The translations under genes and the position numbers were made by a program. A DNA stretch of 64,000 nt from Siniperca chuatsi (lineage: Eukaryota; Chordata; Actinopteri; Centrarchiformes; Sinipercidae), in NCBI RefSeq assembly GCF_020085105.1, contig NC_058042.1:24250001-24314000 (forward strand), read 5' to 3'. Shown piece by piece: positions 1 through 12,374 of the stretch (positions within the stretch are counted from its first letter, which is position 1; every line of letters starts with the position of its first letter). The notes beneath the pieces were generated by a model. That model had not been told where the DNA came from. It saw nothing but the letters and a program-made list of their open reading frames with translations, and ran no database searches.

Positions 1-84
1 GCAAGACTAGTATACAGCATACACCAGAATCAAATAAATATGATTAGGTAACTATACTTAGTGTTTAACTGTATTAATGTAGAA

Positions 85-325
85 ATATAATACATAGTAT
101 ATACTGTATAGTATAATATAGTATGGGATATAAGATGTAGTATAAGGTGAAATGTAGTAATTAGTAACATAGTATCTCTATAGTATGATTATATAGTATA
201 GTACAGTAATACAATATAGAATATCAAATATAATATGAGTATAGTACAGTATAGTATAGTGTACAAATAGTATAGTATAGTATGACATAATAAATAATAA
301 GTATAGTATAATATATAACAAAATA
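85..325. repeat. Degenerate TATAG-type pentanucleotide repeat
   Basis: A/T-rich sequence dominated by diverged iterations of TATAG / TAGTA units (for example TAGTATAGTACAGTATAGTA), with occasional C or extra A insertions. It behaves as an old, imperfect simple-sequence array abutting the LINE tail that follows. No coding potential is expected; the long minus-strand frame that runs through it is an artefact of few stops in the repeat. Confidence 0.75.
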
Positions 326-890
326 TGTCAATCAGCCAACAGTCCAACAGACAATGGAGAGGGAGAGTAGTGTGAGAGTCCCGAGTGTACCAGACACTGT
401 GGAAATTGTGTGTTTGTGATTTGGGGAGGGAGGGGGGCAAAACTGGCCAGTCTGTGGTCTCCACTGCTGTTGTACAGTCTGATGGCAGTGGGCAGAAATG
501 AGCACCTGAAACGCTCCGTTTTGCACCTGGGTGGGATGATCCAGCAAATGAGCTGCCCATCTGCCACAGCTCATCATAGAGAGGGTGAGAGGGGTTATCC
601 AGGATGGCTTTGATTTCATCCTTCAACCTCCTCTCCGCCACTGTCTCCAGACTGTCCAGTTCCAGCCTGACCACAGAGCCAGCCTTCCTTACCAGCTGGT
701 TAAGTCTGCTGGCCTCACCAGCCTCGATGCCACCAGCCCAGCACACCACAGCGAAGAACAGAGCACTGGCTAGTACAGGCTGGTACAAGATCTGCAGGAG
801 CCTGTGGCACGCACTGAAGGATCTGAGTCTCCTCAGGAAGTACAGTCTGCTCTGTCTCTTCCTGAAGAGGGTGTCAGTAATAATCCAATA
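326..890 (-). mobile_element. Decayed non-LTR retrotransposon, 3' end of the reverse-transcriptase ORF
   Basis: On the minus strand the frames read as the C-terminal portion of a fish LINE ORF2: a stretch like FLRRLRSFSACHRLLQILYQ, then ALFFAVVCWAGGIEA, a HPLYDEL motif, and in another frame PPRCKTERFRCSFLPTAIRLYNS, which is the usual last conserved block of this LINE type. The blocks lie in different frames, so at least one frameshift has occurred. Catalytic reverse-transcriptase motifs are not present; this is a 5'-truncated, dead copy. It lies just upstream of the first wdr93 coding exon. Confidence 0.8.
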
Positions 891-1255
891 GCTTTATAAT
901 TTAATACTCTTAAAGCAGAAATTCTGTATGCTGAGTAGGCCTACTTCTAGTTTTGATACCTTAAGTGCGTTTTGATGATAGTAGCTATTTCTGTCTTTTT
1001 ATGTAGTAAGGCTTGTAAGAATGCTGGACCTTTATATGCGATGGGGTATTTTTTTCTACATTTTTACCATGTGGAAATTATCCTTTACTTAACTAAAAGA
1101 TCTCCATACTTCTTCCACCACTATATATATGTCTGCATGGTTAGACGTAACTTGGGATGTACTCTCTTGCCCAGCTATTGTAGTGTTGCATCAAATTCAG
1201 CAGATTAAAGAAAACTAAATACTTTGTGTAAAATTTTAAATGTTTTGGTCATAGG
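891..1255. other. Upstream flank of wdr93
   Basis: A/T-rich non-coding DNA between the LINE tail and the first recognisable wdr93 coding exon. I see no clear TATA box, CpG-rich stretch or upstream coding exon. An AG precedes the proposed ATG, so a 5' non-coding exon may lie further upstream, possibly outside the window. Confidence 0.4.
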
Positions 1256-4200
1256 ATGTCCGTGTGCACCAGAAAAGGTACCTCTGACTCAGAAATAGAA
1301 GCAGCTTGCAAAACAGAGACATCCAGAAAGAAAACACCTACCTTGGAACTGTCCAGTGCGACGCAGGTACATATGGGGAGTTTGAAGTTATTGGGTTATT
1401 TCTGGATATGAGTTCATGATGTTTAACGTCAAATACCTGACAAACCATTTGAATAATTTCAAATCAAGTCAAGATTATTTGTGTAGCCCAGTATAAAATA
1501 TGTCCAACAGGTTCTACAGGCACACAAAATAAAAAGGTTGATCAGTGTTTTCCAAAGGAAATGTGGGTATTCATTTTTCATTGTTGTGTCTTATCCATCA
1601 GCTTCCAGAGAGCACCAACTGCCTGGCGTGCTCAGAAGATGGCAGGTACCTCAGTCTGGGTCACTCCCAGGGCTTGTCTGTGTGGTGTGCATCTTCTCTG
1701 ATCTGTGTTGCAGAGTGGCTGCAGGACAGACTGGAAATTACATTTACTCAAATGACCAGAATGGCTGAGACGACCTATCTGCTTGGCACTGTTGATGATA
1801 TGGGTGGGTATTACGCCTCTGATCTGCCACCGTGCTTCTCTTCAACTTCTGTTTATCATCCCTCTCCTGCATAAAACCGGTATAGATAGTCGGAGTTTCA
1901 CAAATTAACAAATACAGATGGATGTTTATTTGTATACTTGAAATGCTCTAGCTTGATCCTGAAATCATGAACTAATACTGTGCTGAATGGAGACAATAAC
2001 ACCTGAGAAATAATGGAAAGAAAGTTTACAACTGGAAACCCCCATCTTTGTTAAAGATGAATCATCATACTGACATCAGCTGCTCTCATCTTCCACTGCA
2101 GGTGTTGCCAGAGTCTTTGCATATCACTGTGAAGGCATCCACCTCCTCTGTGTTATTAACATCATGGTGTGTATTGTCAGTGTCAGTTCTTGAGATATAC
2201 CTTGTCATATTTTGTTTGTCCACCACCAATTTTTTTCTTATTTGTAAAAGAAAATATAAGAGAGGAATCTTATTTTTTTCTTTCATCACAAGAAAAAAAA
2301 AAGTTTTTTTTGTAATTGTATTGCAAAATGTCATGTGCATATTTATAGGATATAGTTTTCATTTTTGAATTCCTTTTAGGAATAGTAAAATACATAAATA
2401 ACAGTTTCAAAAAATAATTTAAATATCAGGAGAATATCAACAAAAGGAGCATTTGCTTGACATTTGAACTATCTGAAGGGGGAGATTATGGAGCTGCATC
2501 AATCGGCTGTAAGTAAGGACTTTACTTTCTGTTTGAGCTATTTTTATTATGTGATTTTAATGAAAGTCTACACATTCAAATGCTGAATCATGTGAATTTC
2601 ACACCTCCTATCAGGCAACAGTGCTCTTTGGCTCGAGGTCTTTCACTTCCCCACAGAAGCATGGCTGAAGGAATTAAAGATGGCACTATCACAAAAGCAG
2701 GTATCGTACTGAAAAATAATTGGTCTATAATCTTACTAAAAGTAAAATTTTATTGTCAACTACCATTTGAATCTGAGCTTAATTTGTTTGTTTTTTTAAA
2801 ATTAAAGTCAGTTTTACATTGAACACAAAGAAAAAAAGCCAGTGAATCTAGAAAAGTGAGAAAATGCTAAATAAGTGCACAAATACTGGCATAAATATAT
2901 AATGCCGTAAAAAAACACAAAAAGGCTTGGACTCAATGCTGCCTGAAGAAGAGCACTAAGCTTGTGTTGCAATCCAGATTACCTGACAGGATTTGTTTGG
3001 TTTTTTTTATCCTCAGGACCCAAACTCATCTGGAGATGTGGATGTGAAATGGTCTCCAGCCACAGTGGTGATTAAAGTCAAGCCACCCAAAATTCCTGCA
3101 GGTATAATTTATCTTGAGCACAAATATTTTACATTTATAGTGTGGTATAATTGAACAGAACAGAAATCTATTTTGTGTGTGTGTAAGGGGGAGTCATGGT
3201 GTGGATGCAGAGGTGTGTGTGCCTTTATGTATCTCTGTCAGTGATTATATGTATATCTCTTCTAAATGACTGTATATAAGTGTCCCACCCGTTCTCTCTG
3301 TTTTTTCTCTTACAAATATACGTAAAACAATAAGCATGAGCATGAAGAATACAGTCGAGTCAATATCGCAGCATGTTTCTGCCTTTTTGCAGGGACGGCA
3401 TTGGATGGTCCACTTGAGGTCTTGCAGATGACGGACCTTTTGACACACTGTTTGGCTCTGGACGTAGACACCAGCAACAGTCACCAATGGGAGGAACTGT
3501 CTTTCAATACAGATGCAGGAATAACAAAGGAAACAAATGAAAGCCCAAGGTACAATAAACTCTACACAAATAAATAAATAATAATAAATAAAAACTTTAT
3601 TTATAGAGCACTTATCAAAACAAAGTACAAAGTGCTTCACAACAAGAAAAATAAAATAACACAGTGAATGACGAAATATAAAGAAATAAAACACATGAAA
3701 TACAGAAAAGCAATAAAATAAACAGTAAAATAAACAGCCAGTTCACGTAAAATCAGGATATGCTTTCAGATAAAAATGTGTTTTGAGACGAGATTTAAAC
3801 GAAGACACTGACTCAGAAAACCTAATTTCTTCGGGCAAGTTGTTCCAGAGCCTCGGGGCCCTGATAGCAAAAGCTCTGTCCCCCTTAGTTTTCATCCTGG
3901 ACTCAGGAACAGACAGGAGACCCCTGCCCGAAGATCTCAAACTACGTGAAGGTTCATAAGGGATTACAAGGTCTAAAATATAATCTGGGGCCAGGCCATG
4001 AAGAGCCTTAAAAGTAATCAACAAGATCTTAAAATCAATCCTAAAACCAACAGGGAGCCAGTGTAAAGAGGCTAAAACAGGTGTTATGTGGTCATACTTC
4101 TTGGTCCTGGTTAACAGCCTAGCAGCTGAGTTTTGTACAGTCTGCAGTCGTGTCAGAGCTTTTTGATTAAGACAAGTGAACAGGCTGTTACAATAATCAA

Positions 4201-7200
4201 GGCGTGAGGAGATAAAAGCATGCACAACAGTTTCTGCATCACTAAGATTTAAAATAGATCGTATTTTTGCAATATTTCTGAGGTGATAGAAGCATGATTG
4301 GACAAGCTTAGTGATATGTTGCTCAAAACATAAATTGCTATCAAACAGGACACCAAGATTTCGTGCAACAGGCTTGATATGTTGTGACAGGTTACCAGTG
4401 GATGGCAGTATTTGTTTAGTGATGTGTTGGGGCCCAATAACAAGGATTTCAGTTTTATTTGAGTTGAGCTGAAGAAAATTTATCGACATCCAATTTTTTA
4501 TGTCAGACAGGCAGTCCTGCAGAGAACTCAGCATACTAAGGTCAGTGGGCTTGACAGGGAGGTACAACTGTGTGTCATCCGCATAACAATGAAAAGAAAT
4601 ACCATGTCTGCATGGATTACATCACCCAAGGGGAGCATGTATAAGGAGAACAATATTGGTCCCAGAATTGAACCTTGAGGCACACCATACTTGATATGGG
4701 AAAAGGATGACTTGAAGTTATTAATGCTAACACAGAATTTCCTATTGGACAGGTAAGATGCGAACCAGTCTAGTGCAGTTCCAGATATGCCCACCCAGTG
4801 CCTCAGTCTATCTAAAAGAATGCCATGATCAATTGTGTCAAAGGCAGCACTTATGTCCAACAGCACAAGAATTGAACACATGCCTGCGTCTGCATTCATT
4901 AAAAGGTCATTAGTGACTTTGAGAAGGGCTGTCTCAGTGCTGTGGTGTTGACGAAAGCCAGATTGGAACTTTTCAAAGGTATTATTGTTTTTTTCACAGC
5001 AGCAAGGAGCTGCTTAGATACAAGTTTTTCGAGAATCTTCAAATAAAAGGCAATTTGGATATTGGGCGGTAGTTATCCAGGAGGGTGGGATCAAGCCCAG
5101 GTTTTTTAAGACTGGCTGGACACAAGCTGTTTTAAAGAAATCAGGGACGCAGCCAGTAGACAGCGAGCTGTTAAAAATAATTTGTAAAAGGGGCGCAATA
5201 CAATCCATAACTTCCAATAGAAACCTAGTTGGGATTTTGTCCAGAGGGCTGGAGGATACTCTCATAAGAGACATGATGTCTGCGAGTTCGGGCAGAGTAA
5301 CAGCAGAAAAATTGCTCAAAGAATCCCTGAGCGGGTGATCCACATCTAAAAAGGCAGGATTGGGGGTGATATCAGATCTTATTAACTCCACCTTACCAGC
5401 AAAGTGCAAAAGAAACTTTTCACAATCAGCATCACACTCAGCAGGGGCACAAGGAGAGGCAGGGTTAACTAACTGATCCACATACAGTCAGCATTTCACA
5501 GTTGAGCTGCTATGGTAAAACTGTTGTAGATTTAATACATGTGCTACATACATGGTCTTCAAATGAAGTATTTGCATGAAATATATTTGAGTCTTTTAAG
5601 CATTTTTGTTTTTTGGGTGGCCTGAACCACTTCAGAAACCAAAATTGTGGTAATATTGGTAATATTGCCTGTGAATCATGTAAATCATTAAACGTAATGC
5701 TCAGCCCTCTTCTTGTCGAATATTAGTTACATGGATTATTTTTCAGACGTTGCACCCACCACTTTCTTCTGCCTTGTGGTCAGTTTCCTGTTGACGGTAA
5801 AGCAAAGTCTCAGCCAGGTTTGTAATGGAGGAGGTAGGGTGCTGTTTTCTCCAGTATTTGAAATTTGAGTGTTGAATATGTGAATTTTCTATAATAAAGA
5901 ATTATTTAAAACAATTGGCCAGTACAGTCTCAGAGGCCTTTCCACTAAAAACATTTGGCAGAATAAAAGTTCATAACCAGGGTCTTTGTGTTTTAATGAA
6001 TAACCTTGGGTGAATAACAGACTGACAGGAACAAGGGTATACCCCTGCTAACTAATTCCTATGGATTTTATCCCATATATTCATTCTATCCTAAATTAAG
6101 TCTGTAGTGACGAGCTACGCTCCTATTAATGTCATCTTTAATCTCTGACCTTTTTTAGCAGGACTGCCTGTTGCTGTCTGTGTGTGGTGGAGTGGCAGCC
6201 ATAATCTTCTTCAGTATTTGCTGAAAAAAGCACCAAAGAACAAACCAGGTAGGGTATTTCTTTTTTCAAAGATGAAACTGGTGGATGCTCAAAACCACAC
6301 CTTTAAAATGTGTTGTCTGTTGTTAAGAGCTCATGTCTTCTGTGCTTCTTTCTTTGTACTAGAGAGTGCAACAGGCATACATTTTTGACTTTGACCCTAC
6401 TCTTTTTGAAGCAGATGTGGAACCCATGACAGATGTGTTGTGGCCAAATGCAAAGGAAATCCTCTGCTCTGCTGTTAGTAGATGCACCCGTTACATAGCT
6501 CTTGGGCTCGATGATGCTTTGGTGTGTGTCTGGGACAGGCAATCCGGTAAGAAAATCTTATGGTGAGGTAGCTCATCAAATCTGACCCCAGTGTTGTTTA
6601 GCTATAGCAGTACACTTTATTACATTTCTCTTAATTGAAAACTCTTGATTGTTATGTTGTAGAAAAGGCCACACTTAAACAATTTTGAGTTTTCATATAA
6701 TCTAAATATCATATTCTTGCCATTACAGGGACTATTAGGAACATTTATAGTATAGCATCCACATGGTTAGAACAACACGATGAAAAGAAAGAAGGAGCAA
6801 AAGAAAGTTCACCATCTGACTTATTTTAATCAACCAATCATGTACAGTTCAATGTAGTTTCATTGAAATATTTCTACTGTAACACTTTCCTCATTGTGAC
6901 AACAGCATCAGTATGACAGTAACTGCAGTTTGACATTAACACTTTTACAGTGTTTTCCATGCACTTCATGTTCCCATGAAGTAATGATGCAAAGTAAAAT
7001 TAAGCCTGAATAAATTAACAGGCATTTAAAGCAATGTTTATACCTCTAACTATGTCTCCAAACCACTTTATTGTTCTTCATAAGCTACAGGCAAAGTTAT
7101 AGTGAACATCAATCTTCTCTAGATACTTGAAAACTACTATTATTTATATTTTTGTTTGAAAGGGTTTGTTGGCTGGTTGTGTTTGGGTTGGCCTAAAGGT

Positions 7201-8183
7201 TAGAGAAGCAAGCTTGTGACCGGAAGGTCGTCAGTTCAATCCTGCGGGATAAATCTTGGTGGGGAAAATTTGCATCAGTAGTCCAATACTCTGATGGCAC
7301 TTTTGATCCAAGTGGGTATTGCCTGGTGCTTGCTGATTGAAATGCATTACTTCTCATCAGACATATAGTCTGTATTATCCAGTATACTATAAATTGGAAA
7401 GGGCAATTCTGAAGGAAATGAGACTAAGTAACTTTCAAAAGAAGGAATAACACCTTTTTCCTCCTACTGATAAAAGAGTTTAATTCTTAAGTAATAAAAC
7501 ACACTCTTGCTCACTTCAGTACACTCAGGGGTTTTGCTGTTACAGCTTTACCATGACTAGCTTATGGTGGCTAATGTTAGCTAATGTTAGCAAACTTTAG
7601 ATATATATTGCTGAATAACTGACATTACTGAGTAAGTTGGCTGACTTCAAGATCTTCTTATGCTACTGTTACACTATGTTTTAGCATGTCACAAATAAAC
7701 ATGGTCTATGGTTTTATCACAAATGTGCTCATGGTTATTATCCTGAAATTGCAACTTTGGGGCCACAGTGGCTGCTGTTTAGCAAAAGTGCACAGTCTTG
7801 CTGTCAAATGCTTTGTTACATCTTATAGCAGTCAAATACAACACTGGCAAAAATGTAAGTAAAAAATGTACACACTCACACAGAGCTTAAAATCATGACA
7901 AATAACAATTATTTTCCACCGTTATTTACTTTACCTCTTTCTATAGCAACCACTGCCAACAACAAAAACAGGCTATCTTGTTCTGGCAAGTCAGTTATAC
8001 TGACATAGCGTTATGTCTGCATTTCTGAGTGCTGCCGTGGTTAAATACCCCCAAACACTCACACAATTACACACATTAAAGCATGATTCAATAAATTCTA
8101 TCAAGCTCTCAGTTAGTTGTGAGATATACTTAGGATTTCCCTGAAAGAAACTTCACTGATTAGCAATAATGAGGCTGAATCAC

Positions 8184-8215
<32 letters not shown>

Positions 8216-9635
8216 CTGCTTGTGAGAGGTTTGTAATATAAACAAGGTCATGGCCTGTTTGATTCTCTTTCATTTTCTTGTCTTCCCCTCAGGGTCTCCG
8301 TTGTCTGTTGTCTTGGTGTCAGAAACAGACAGTGCCTTCTTCAGGATGCAATTTGTAGATTACTGGCTGTCTGCTGAAGATTCCCAGACTTTTACTGCAG
8401 CAAAAGTCCATCTTTTGGTGTTGTGTAAAAGTGGAGCAATTCATACAGTCACCACAGGACGAGGGACACAAACCTGCACAATGCAGCACACTGAAAGGTT
8501 ACCTGAGTTTTACATATTTCCATATTTAATCTGTCAAATGAAAAGCAATCATATTGTGTCAGACAAACATTTTCACACACAATTTCCTATATCTCTACAG
8601 GCCAAAAGAGAGCAGGGACCTCCCAACTGTCACTGCATCAGTGCCGTTCCTGCCGAGCTTGGTAGAAACACTAAAGTTGTTAATAAAAAGTTTAAAGTTC
8701 ATAATACAAAAGGAATTTCTGTAGAACTTAAGGTATTATGATTTTCTGTCTGTCTTATTTTTCTTGCCTCAACTAGTCGCTTGTGATGCAAAGAAATGGA
8801 AAAATGTTCCTCCAAGATGTCATCAGCAAAACCACTGTATGCTTCTTGATTCCTCCCACAAGTCATCTGATTGCTACTCCCTGCAATCCTGTTTATGCTC
8901 TGAACACCAGAGAGCAAACTCTGTTCATAAAAGGTAAATGCAAAGCCACATTTCTGTTTTGTTTTGTTTTGCATTACATCATAGAAAAGTTTTGTCAGCT
9001 TCAGGAGGAAAGTGTTGATGAGGGAATCACTGGTGATGTTCTAGAAGAGTATGACATTCAGTAAGTTCATCTTAACATGGACATGTAAGCTATAAAGCTG
9101 TACAAACAAGGTTACATGAAACTGAACTAAAGGCTTTCATGTCCTATACAGGTGACCAGGACCCCAGCTGCAGTGCATCTTCTAAAGAAGGAAGCCAGAG
9201 TCAGCTTTTCATCTTCTGTTTCGGAGAGTCTGAAATCATTAAGCAGTACATTGTTTCACTTCCAGACTCTCCACGACAACAAAAAACATTGAGCTGTGTC
9301 ACTCTGGAAGAAACCTGCAATCTCTACCTTCAGCAAAGGTTGCATTCTTTGTCTCTTTATGCCACTATAATCTGAAGATGTGATGTCCAATTATTTTTGG
9401 AAATTTACTCCCAAGATGAGTCAGATGATATGTAGACTCCCGTCCGAAAAGGACAAAGCCCAAATAATTCATATTTGAACGTTAAAGTAGTGTCTTGTCA
9501 TGTGTGTCTTGTGTTTTCATGTGAAGAGCGCTGTTTGTGGATGAAAGGAACAAAGCTGTAAGGCAGACCTGGAAGCAGCTACAGGACACTGCAGTGATAG
9601 TACAACAGAGACACAGCAGAGCTGCAGCCAGCTGA
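1256..9635 (+). CDS. wdr93: WD repeat-containing protein 93 (15 exons)
   Basis: Proposed exons: 1256-1366, 1602-1803, 2102-2166, 2430-2508, 2615-2700, 3017-3101, 3393-3549, 5747-5796, 6162-6253, 6363-6546, 8293-8497, 8601-8661, 8777-8933, 9152-9338, 9527-9635, giving about 609 residues (human WDR93 is slightly under 700). WD-like blades show as [20 protein letters not shown] with VWCASS near residue 50 and [20 protein letters not shown] in exon 10. The C-terminus carries [20 protein letters not shown]. Phases are continuous except at exon 9/10: the obvious donor at 6249 does not fit, and one five bases further (GG before gtattt) restores the frame. The start is the first ATG after an AG at 1253-1254, without independent support. 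WDR93 function is poorly known; a ciliary/testis link is only suspected. Identification rests on family recall; another WD gene is possible but less likely. Confidence 0.72.
1470..1505. repeat. Short fish-type SINE/LINE tail fragment
   Basis: The stretch TCAAGTCAAGATTATTTGTG followed by TAGCCCAGTAT resembles the widespread fish 3' tail of the type tcaactttatttatatagccc. It lies in intron 1 of wdr93. Too short to classify further. Confidence 0.4.
3560..5490 (-). mobile_element. 5'-truncated L2/CR1-like LINE in wdr93 intron 7
   Basis: Minus-strand frames encode reverse transcriptase in order: an N-terminal palm part ([20 protein letters not shown] at about 5250), [34 protein letters not shown], then after a frameshift near 4590 the [15 protein letters not shown] block, and a long C-terminal part ending KAYPDFT before a stop at 3743. 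The 3' side (low coordinates) ends in an A/T-rich microsatellite of AATAA units and TTTATTTATAGAGCACTTAT. No endonuclease region is present. Frameshifts at the YADD site and in the N-terminal part make it inactive. A second copy of the same family lies at about 29625-30380. Family name is from recall of fish LINEs. Confidence 0.88.
7186..7350 (+). mobile_element. tRNA-derived SINE
   Basis: GGCCTAAAGGTTAGAGAAGC resembles a tRNA-like A box and GGTCGTCAGTTCAATCC a B box (consensus GGTTCGAnTCC), spaced about 30 bases apart, the layout of an internal RNA polymerase III promoter. The downstream part (AGTGGGTATTGCCTGGTGCT) looks like the tRNA-unrelated body of a fish SINE. It lies in the long intron between wdr93 exons 10 and 11. 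The B box is mutated, so it is probably an old copy. Confidence 0.7.
8185..8214. repeat. (GT)n microsatellite
   Basis: Uninterrupted GT dinucleotides in the intron immediately upstream of wdr93 exon 11; a likely polymorphic marker. Confidence 0.95.
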
Positions 9636-9966
9636 AGAGCTGCAACAAATTATTTTTTGCACGGAGGTACTATTGCATGTAGTATTTGTGTGTCTATTCA
9701 TTTTAAAGCTTCTTCTAATTCCCACCACTTTTACTGCACTACCCTCCTTGACACACAGTGCTCATGTACACACATTTGTAATTTTTGCCATGTGAAATTG
9801 CTGCGATTAGCGCAGTATTATATATAAGGTGTTTTTCCTTTTCTTTTTTTTTAAACAAATAGAGTGAATGGATGCTGTTTAAACAGTGTATTCCATACTG
9901 TGTATCCCTTTCATAACTAATAAATATATAATGGTATAGTGATGTATCATTTATGTAGCAATAAAT
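9636..9966 (+). promoter_or_regulatory. wdr93: wdr93 3' UTR with candidate poly(A) signals
   Basis: The region after the stop codon contains AATAAA at 9919-9924 and again at 9960-9965. Either could serve the transcript; transcript data would be needed to choose. Confidence 0.5.
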
Positions 9967-11930
9967 AAACAAAGAAATATTGCAAATTATGAAATATAAT
10001 ATTTAAATAATAAGGGCAGTACACATTGAGAGAATTCAGTTAAATTAATAAAACCATTTAAGCAAACAGTAAAAGTTCTGTTTATGAAGCTTGGAGTAAG
10101 CAGTAAATGCCATGGTAGTTGGATCAAAGCTTGCAGGACTGTGTCCATTGTTTATAGTAAATCATAATATGATTGAGGGAGAATAAGTTGCTGAAGTATT
10201 TTCGTTTTCATTATTGTCAGTTGATCCTCTTACAGCAACTTTGACTAAGTGGCTCTGCCTGTAAATGCACCCTGCATACAAGAGAGTAAGCCCTTGTTTA
10301 ATACTATCTCACAGGTCCAAATGTGACCGTACATTACCAACATAACCCTATCTCCAGTTTTAATTTGCTTTTAAGACAAAGGCACTGATCCTGAATTTGT
10401 CTTACCATCGAAAAAAGAATGGCATTGTTTCTTTTTTATATCTGAGGTGCTGGTAGGCCATCTCTAATGTGTAGTTTAAAGGGATGAGTGTATTTAGGCT
10501 GATTATGACAGGGCCGTATTCAGTCATGGCACGTTGGCATTTTGTTGCCTTTGGGGTCCTTGAATGTTTCATATGTCATCTTTTTAATGTCAAAAGACAC
10601 AAAAAAACAGGACAGGGTGACAGGAGATTTTGCTTAAAGTGCACGTTGTAATCCTAAAATTTTATAATCTGTCATGCAACAATACCCATTCAGGGCTTTG
10701 AATGTCTGTACTGTGAAAGTTATAGGTTTAGTTTTGGTTTGGGTTTTGGTTTTGGCAGTAGCAAAAGAAGAGATATGTTCTTGTGCACCTAAGCACTCTC
10801 ATACCACTAATACAGTTTATAATTTAATGGCAATTTTTTGACCCCTTGAGAAGTCATTCCAATGTGAAGCAAAATGTAAAGTGAAAATAATCACATTCAG
10901 TTCTAAGGGCATTTTTAGCAATAAACAGAAACTCTGCTTTTCAGGTTCATGTATACATAAGAGAAATGGGGACTGGTGGGCAGCATAATTAGTTGAGTGC
11001 TCTAGTTTTATGTCTGTCGAACTGACACATTCAAATTCAAGGTTGCATAATCAGCTACTAAATAATGTCCATATTTATTGAGTGCCATGGTAACAGCAAA
11101 TTAGATGAAAAAGGTGAGATGGGCTCACAGAGTCGAAAGATCTTAATCTATCAGAGAGCATATTGTTCATATATAACCAATCAGCAATATGCGGCTGTAG
11201 AATTACTCCTGATTGGCTCCCTGTTTGAATTCAGATTGTTGGCAGAACAATTATGGAAATCCTTGTGACAGAATGTACCCATGGTTTTCATTTCACTGAG
11301 TGCTTTTTGGATCATTTGTGTGGCGTCTTTGAAACATTTATCAACATTGTTGCATCATTTGTATTCCACCTTCACCAGTCGTATCAGATCATTCTGTGGT
11401 GTCTCTCTGTCAAAAGGAACTGATTTTAATATGTGCTTGAAAGCCTCATTTGAATTTATAAAATGCTTGAATGAGGGCTGATGCCAAAGGTCCACAGTCA
11501 TTGAGAGTGTAATGAAAGCACAGGTGCTTGATTCAAAGAGCTTGGCATGTGTTACTGTCAACACCAGATTTGTACCAGAAAAAATAGTCAGTCAGTAAAA
11601 ACAACACAGCAATGGCCTCTTAAACTAAGCACCTACTCTACTCCTTGTCACTGTTGGCTGTTGGGTTTGTTGTTCTCATTTGACTTTTCATTTGCCTCTT
11701 ATATATTTGTGTTATTTAGTCAGTTGCTTGTGACATTTTTGCGTCATCAACATTTTCTTTACTACAAAACCTGCCATCATCACTCTCAGCTTCAAAGACA
11801 CTTTAGGTATGTTTTCTCTTTCCCAGAGACGTCCAATTAACTGAAATATATGCTTTTTTCATACATTTATTTTCTCCCTGGCATAAATAGACCCTCATTT
11901 GCAAAAGCTCTGGTACAAACAAAACAGCTT
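9967..11930. other. Intergenic DNA, no gene seen
   Basis: Between the convergent wdr93 and GnRH receptor genes. Short open frames here lack codon bias, splice context or recognisable motifs. I see no RNA gene. Confidence 0.5.
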
Positions 11931-11934
11931 AAAT

Positions 11935-12300
11935 GCCAGTTTTGATTGTTTGCTCCGCCCTGATTAGTCTCATCTGTGTCTCATTGTCTCCCTTCACCTG
12001 GGTGTATTTAGTCTGTGTGGTTCCCTTGTTACTTTGTCAGATTGTCATTGTTTCCATGTCAAACGTCCCTGTCTTTGTTTCCTGAGTATTATGTTGGATT
12101 CATCTTCTATTTCTCCTGCACCTTGCCTGGACTTTGGATTTGGACTTGTCGAATTGTGTTTGATTGGACTACTCCCCTTTTGAACACTGCCTGCCTGACA
12201 TTAGTGTAAGCTTTTGTATTTCACTAAATCATTGAACTGCACCCGCTCTGCCTCAGTGTCTGCATTTGGGTCCTTTCCATGTTCCCTGCTTGACTACATA
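11935..12300 (+). mobile_element. Probable degenerate LTR-like retroelement fragment
   Basis: The C/T-rich sequence with GTGTATTTAGTCTGTGTGG, TGCCTGGACTTTGGATTTGG and TCTGCATTTGGGTCC resembles LTR tails I know from fish Gypsy-type elements. No matching target-site duplication or partner LTR was found, so the call is tentative. Confidence 0.4.
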
Positions 12301-12316
12301 CGACAGCTTGTTAGTG

Positions 12317-12370
12317 GACCTTGATGAAGATTAATAAATGTTTCATCATTTATTAATCTTCATCAAGGTC
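12317..12370. repeat. Perfect 24-bp inverted repeat (hairpin)
   Basis: Arms 12317-12340 (beginning GACCTTGATGAAG) and 12347-12370 are exact reverse complements, separated by the six bases TTTCAT. The transcript of either strand would form a perfect 24-bp stem. It does not coincide with the ends of any element I can define. Confidence 0.9.
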
Positions 12371-12374
12371 TATT

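Noticed and set aside
189-788. A 199-residue minus-strand open frame
   Set aside because: Its N-terminal half is LINE reverse-transcriptase tail and its C-terminal half is translated TATAG simple repeat; not a host gene.
6721-6770. Possible wdr93 exon after an AG at 6728
   Set aside because: Exon 10 joins exon 11 in phase without it and the translation resembles nothing in the family.
8994-9061. A coding-looking stretch ([20 protein letters not shown]) with a good GTAAGT donor in wdr93
   Set aside because: Neither its entry nor its exit phase fits the neighbouring exons, while exon 13 joins exon 14 directly in phase. Could be a rare alternative exon, but not supported.
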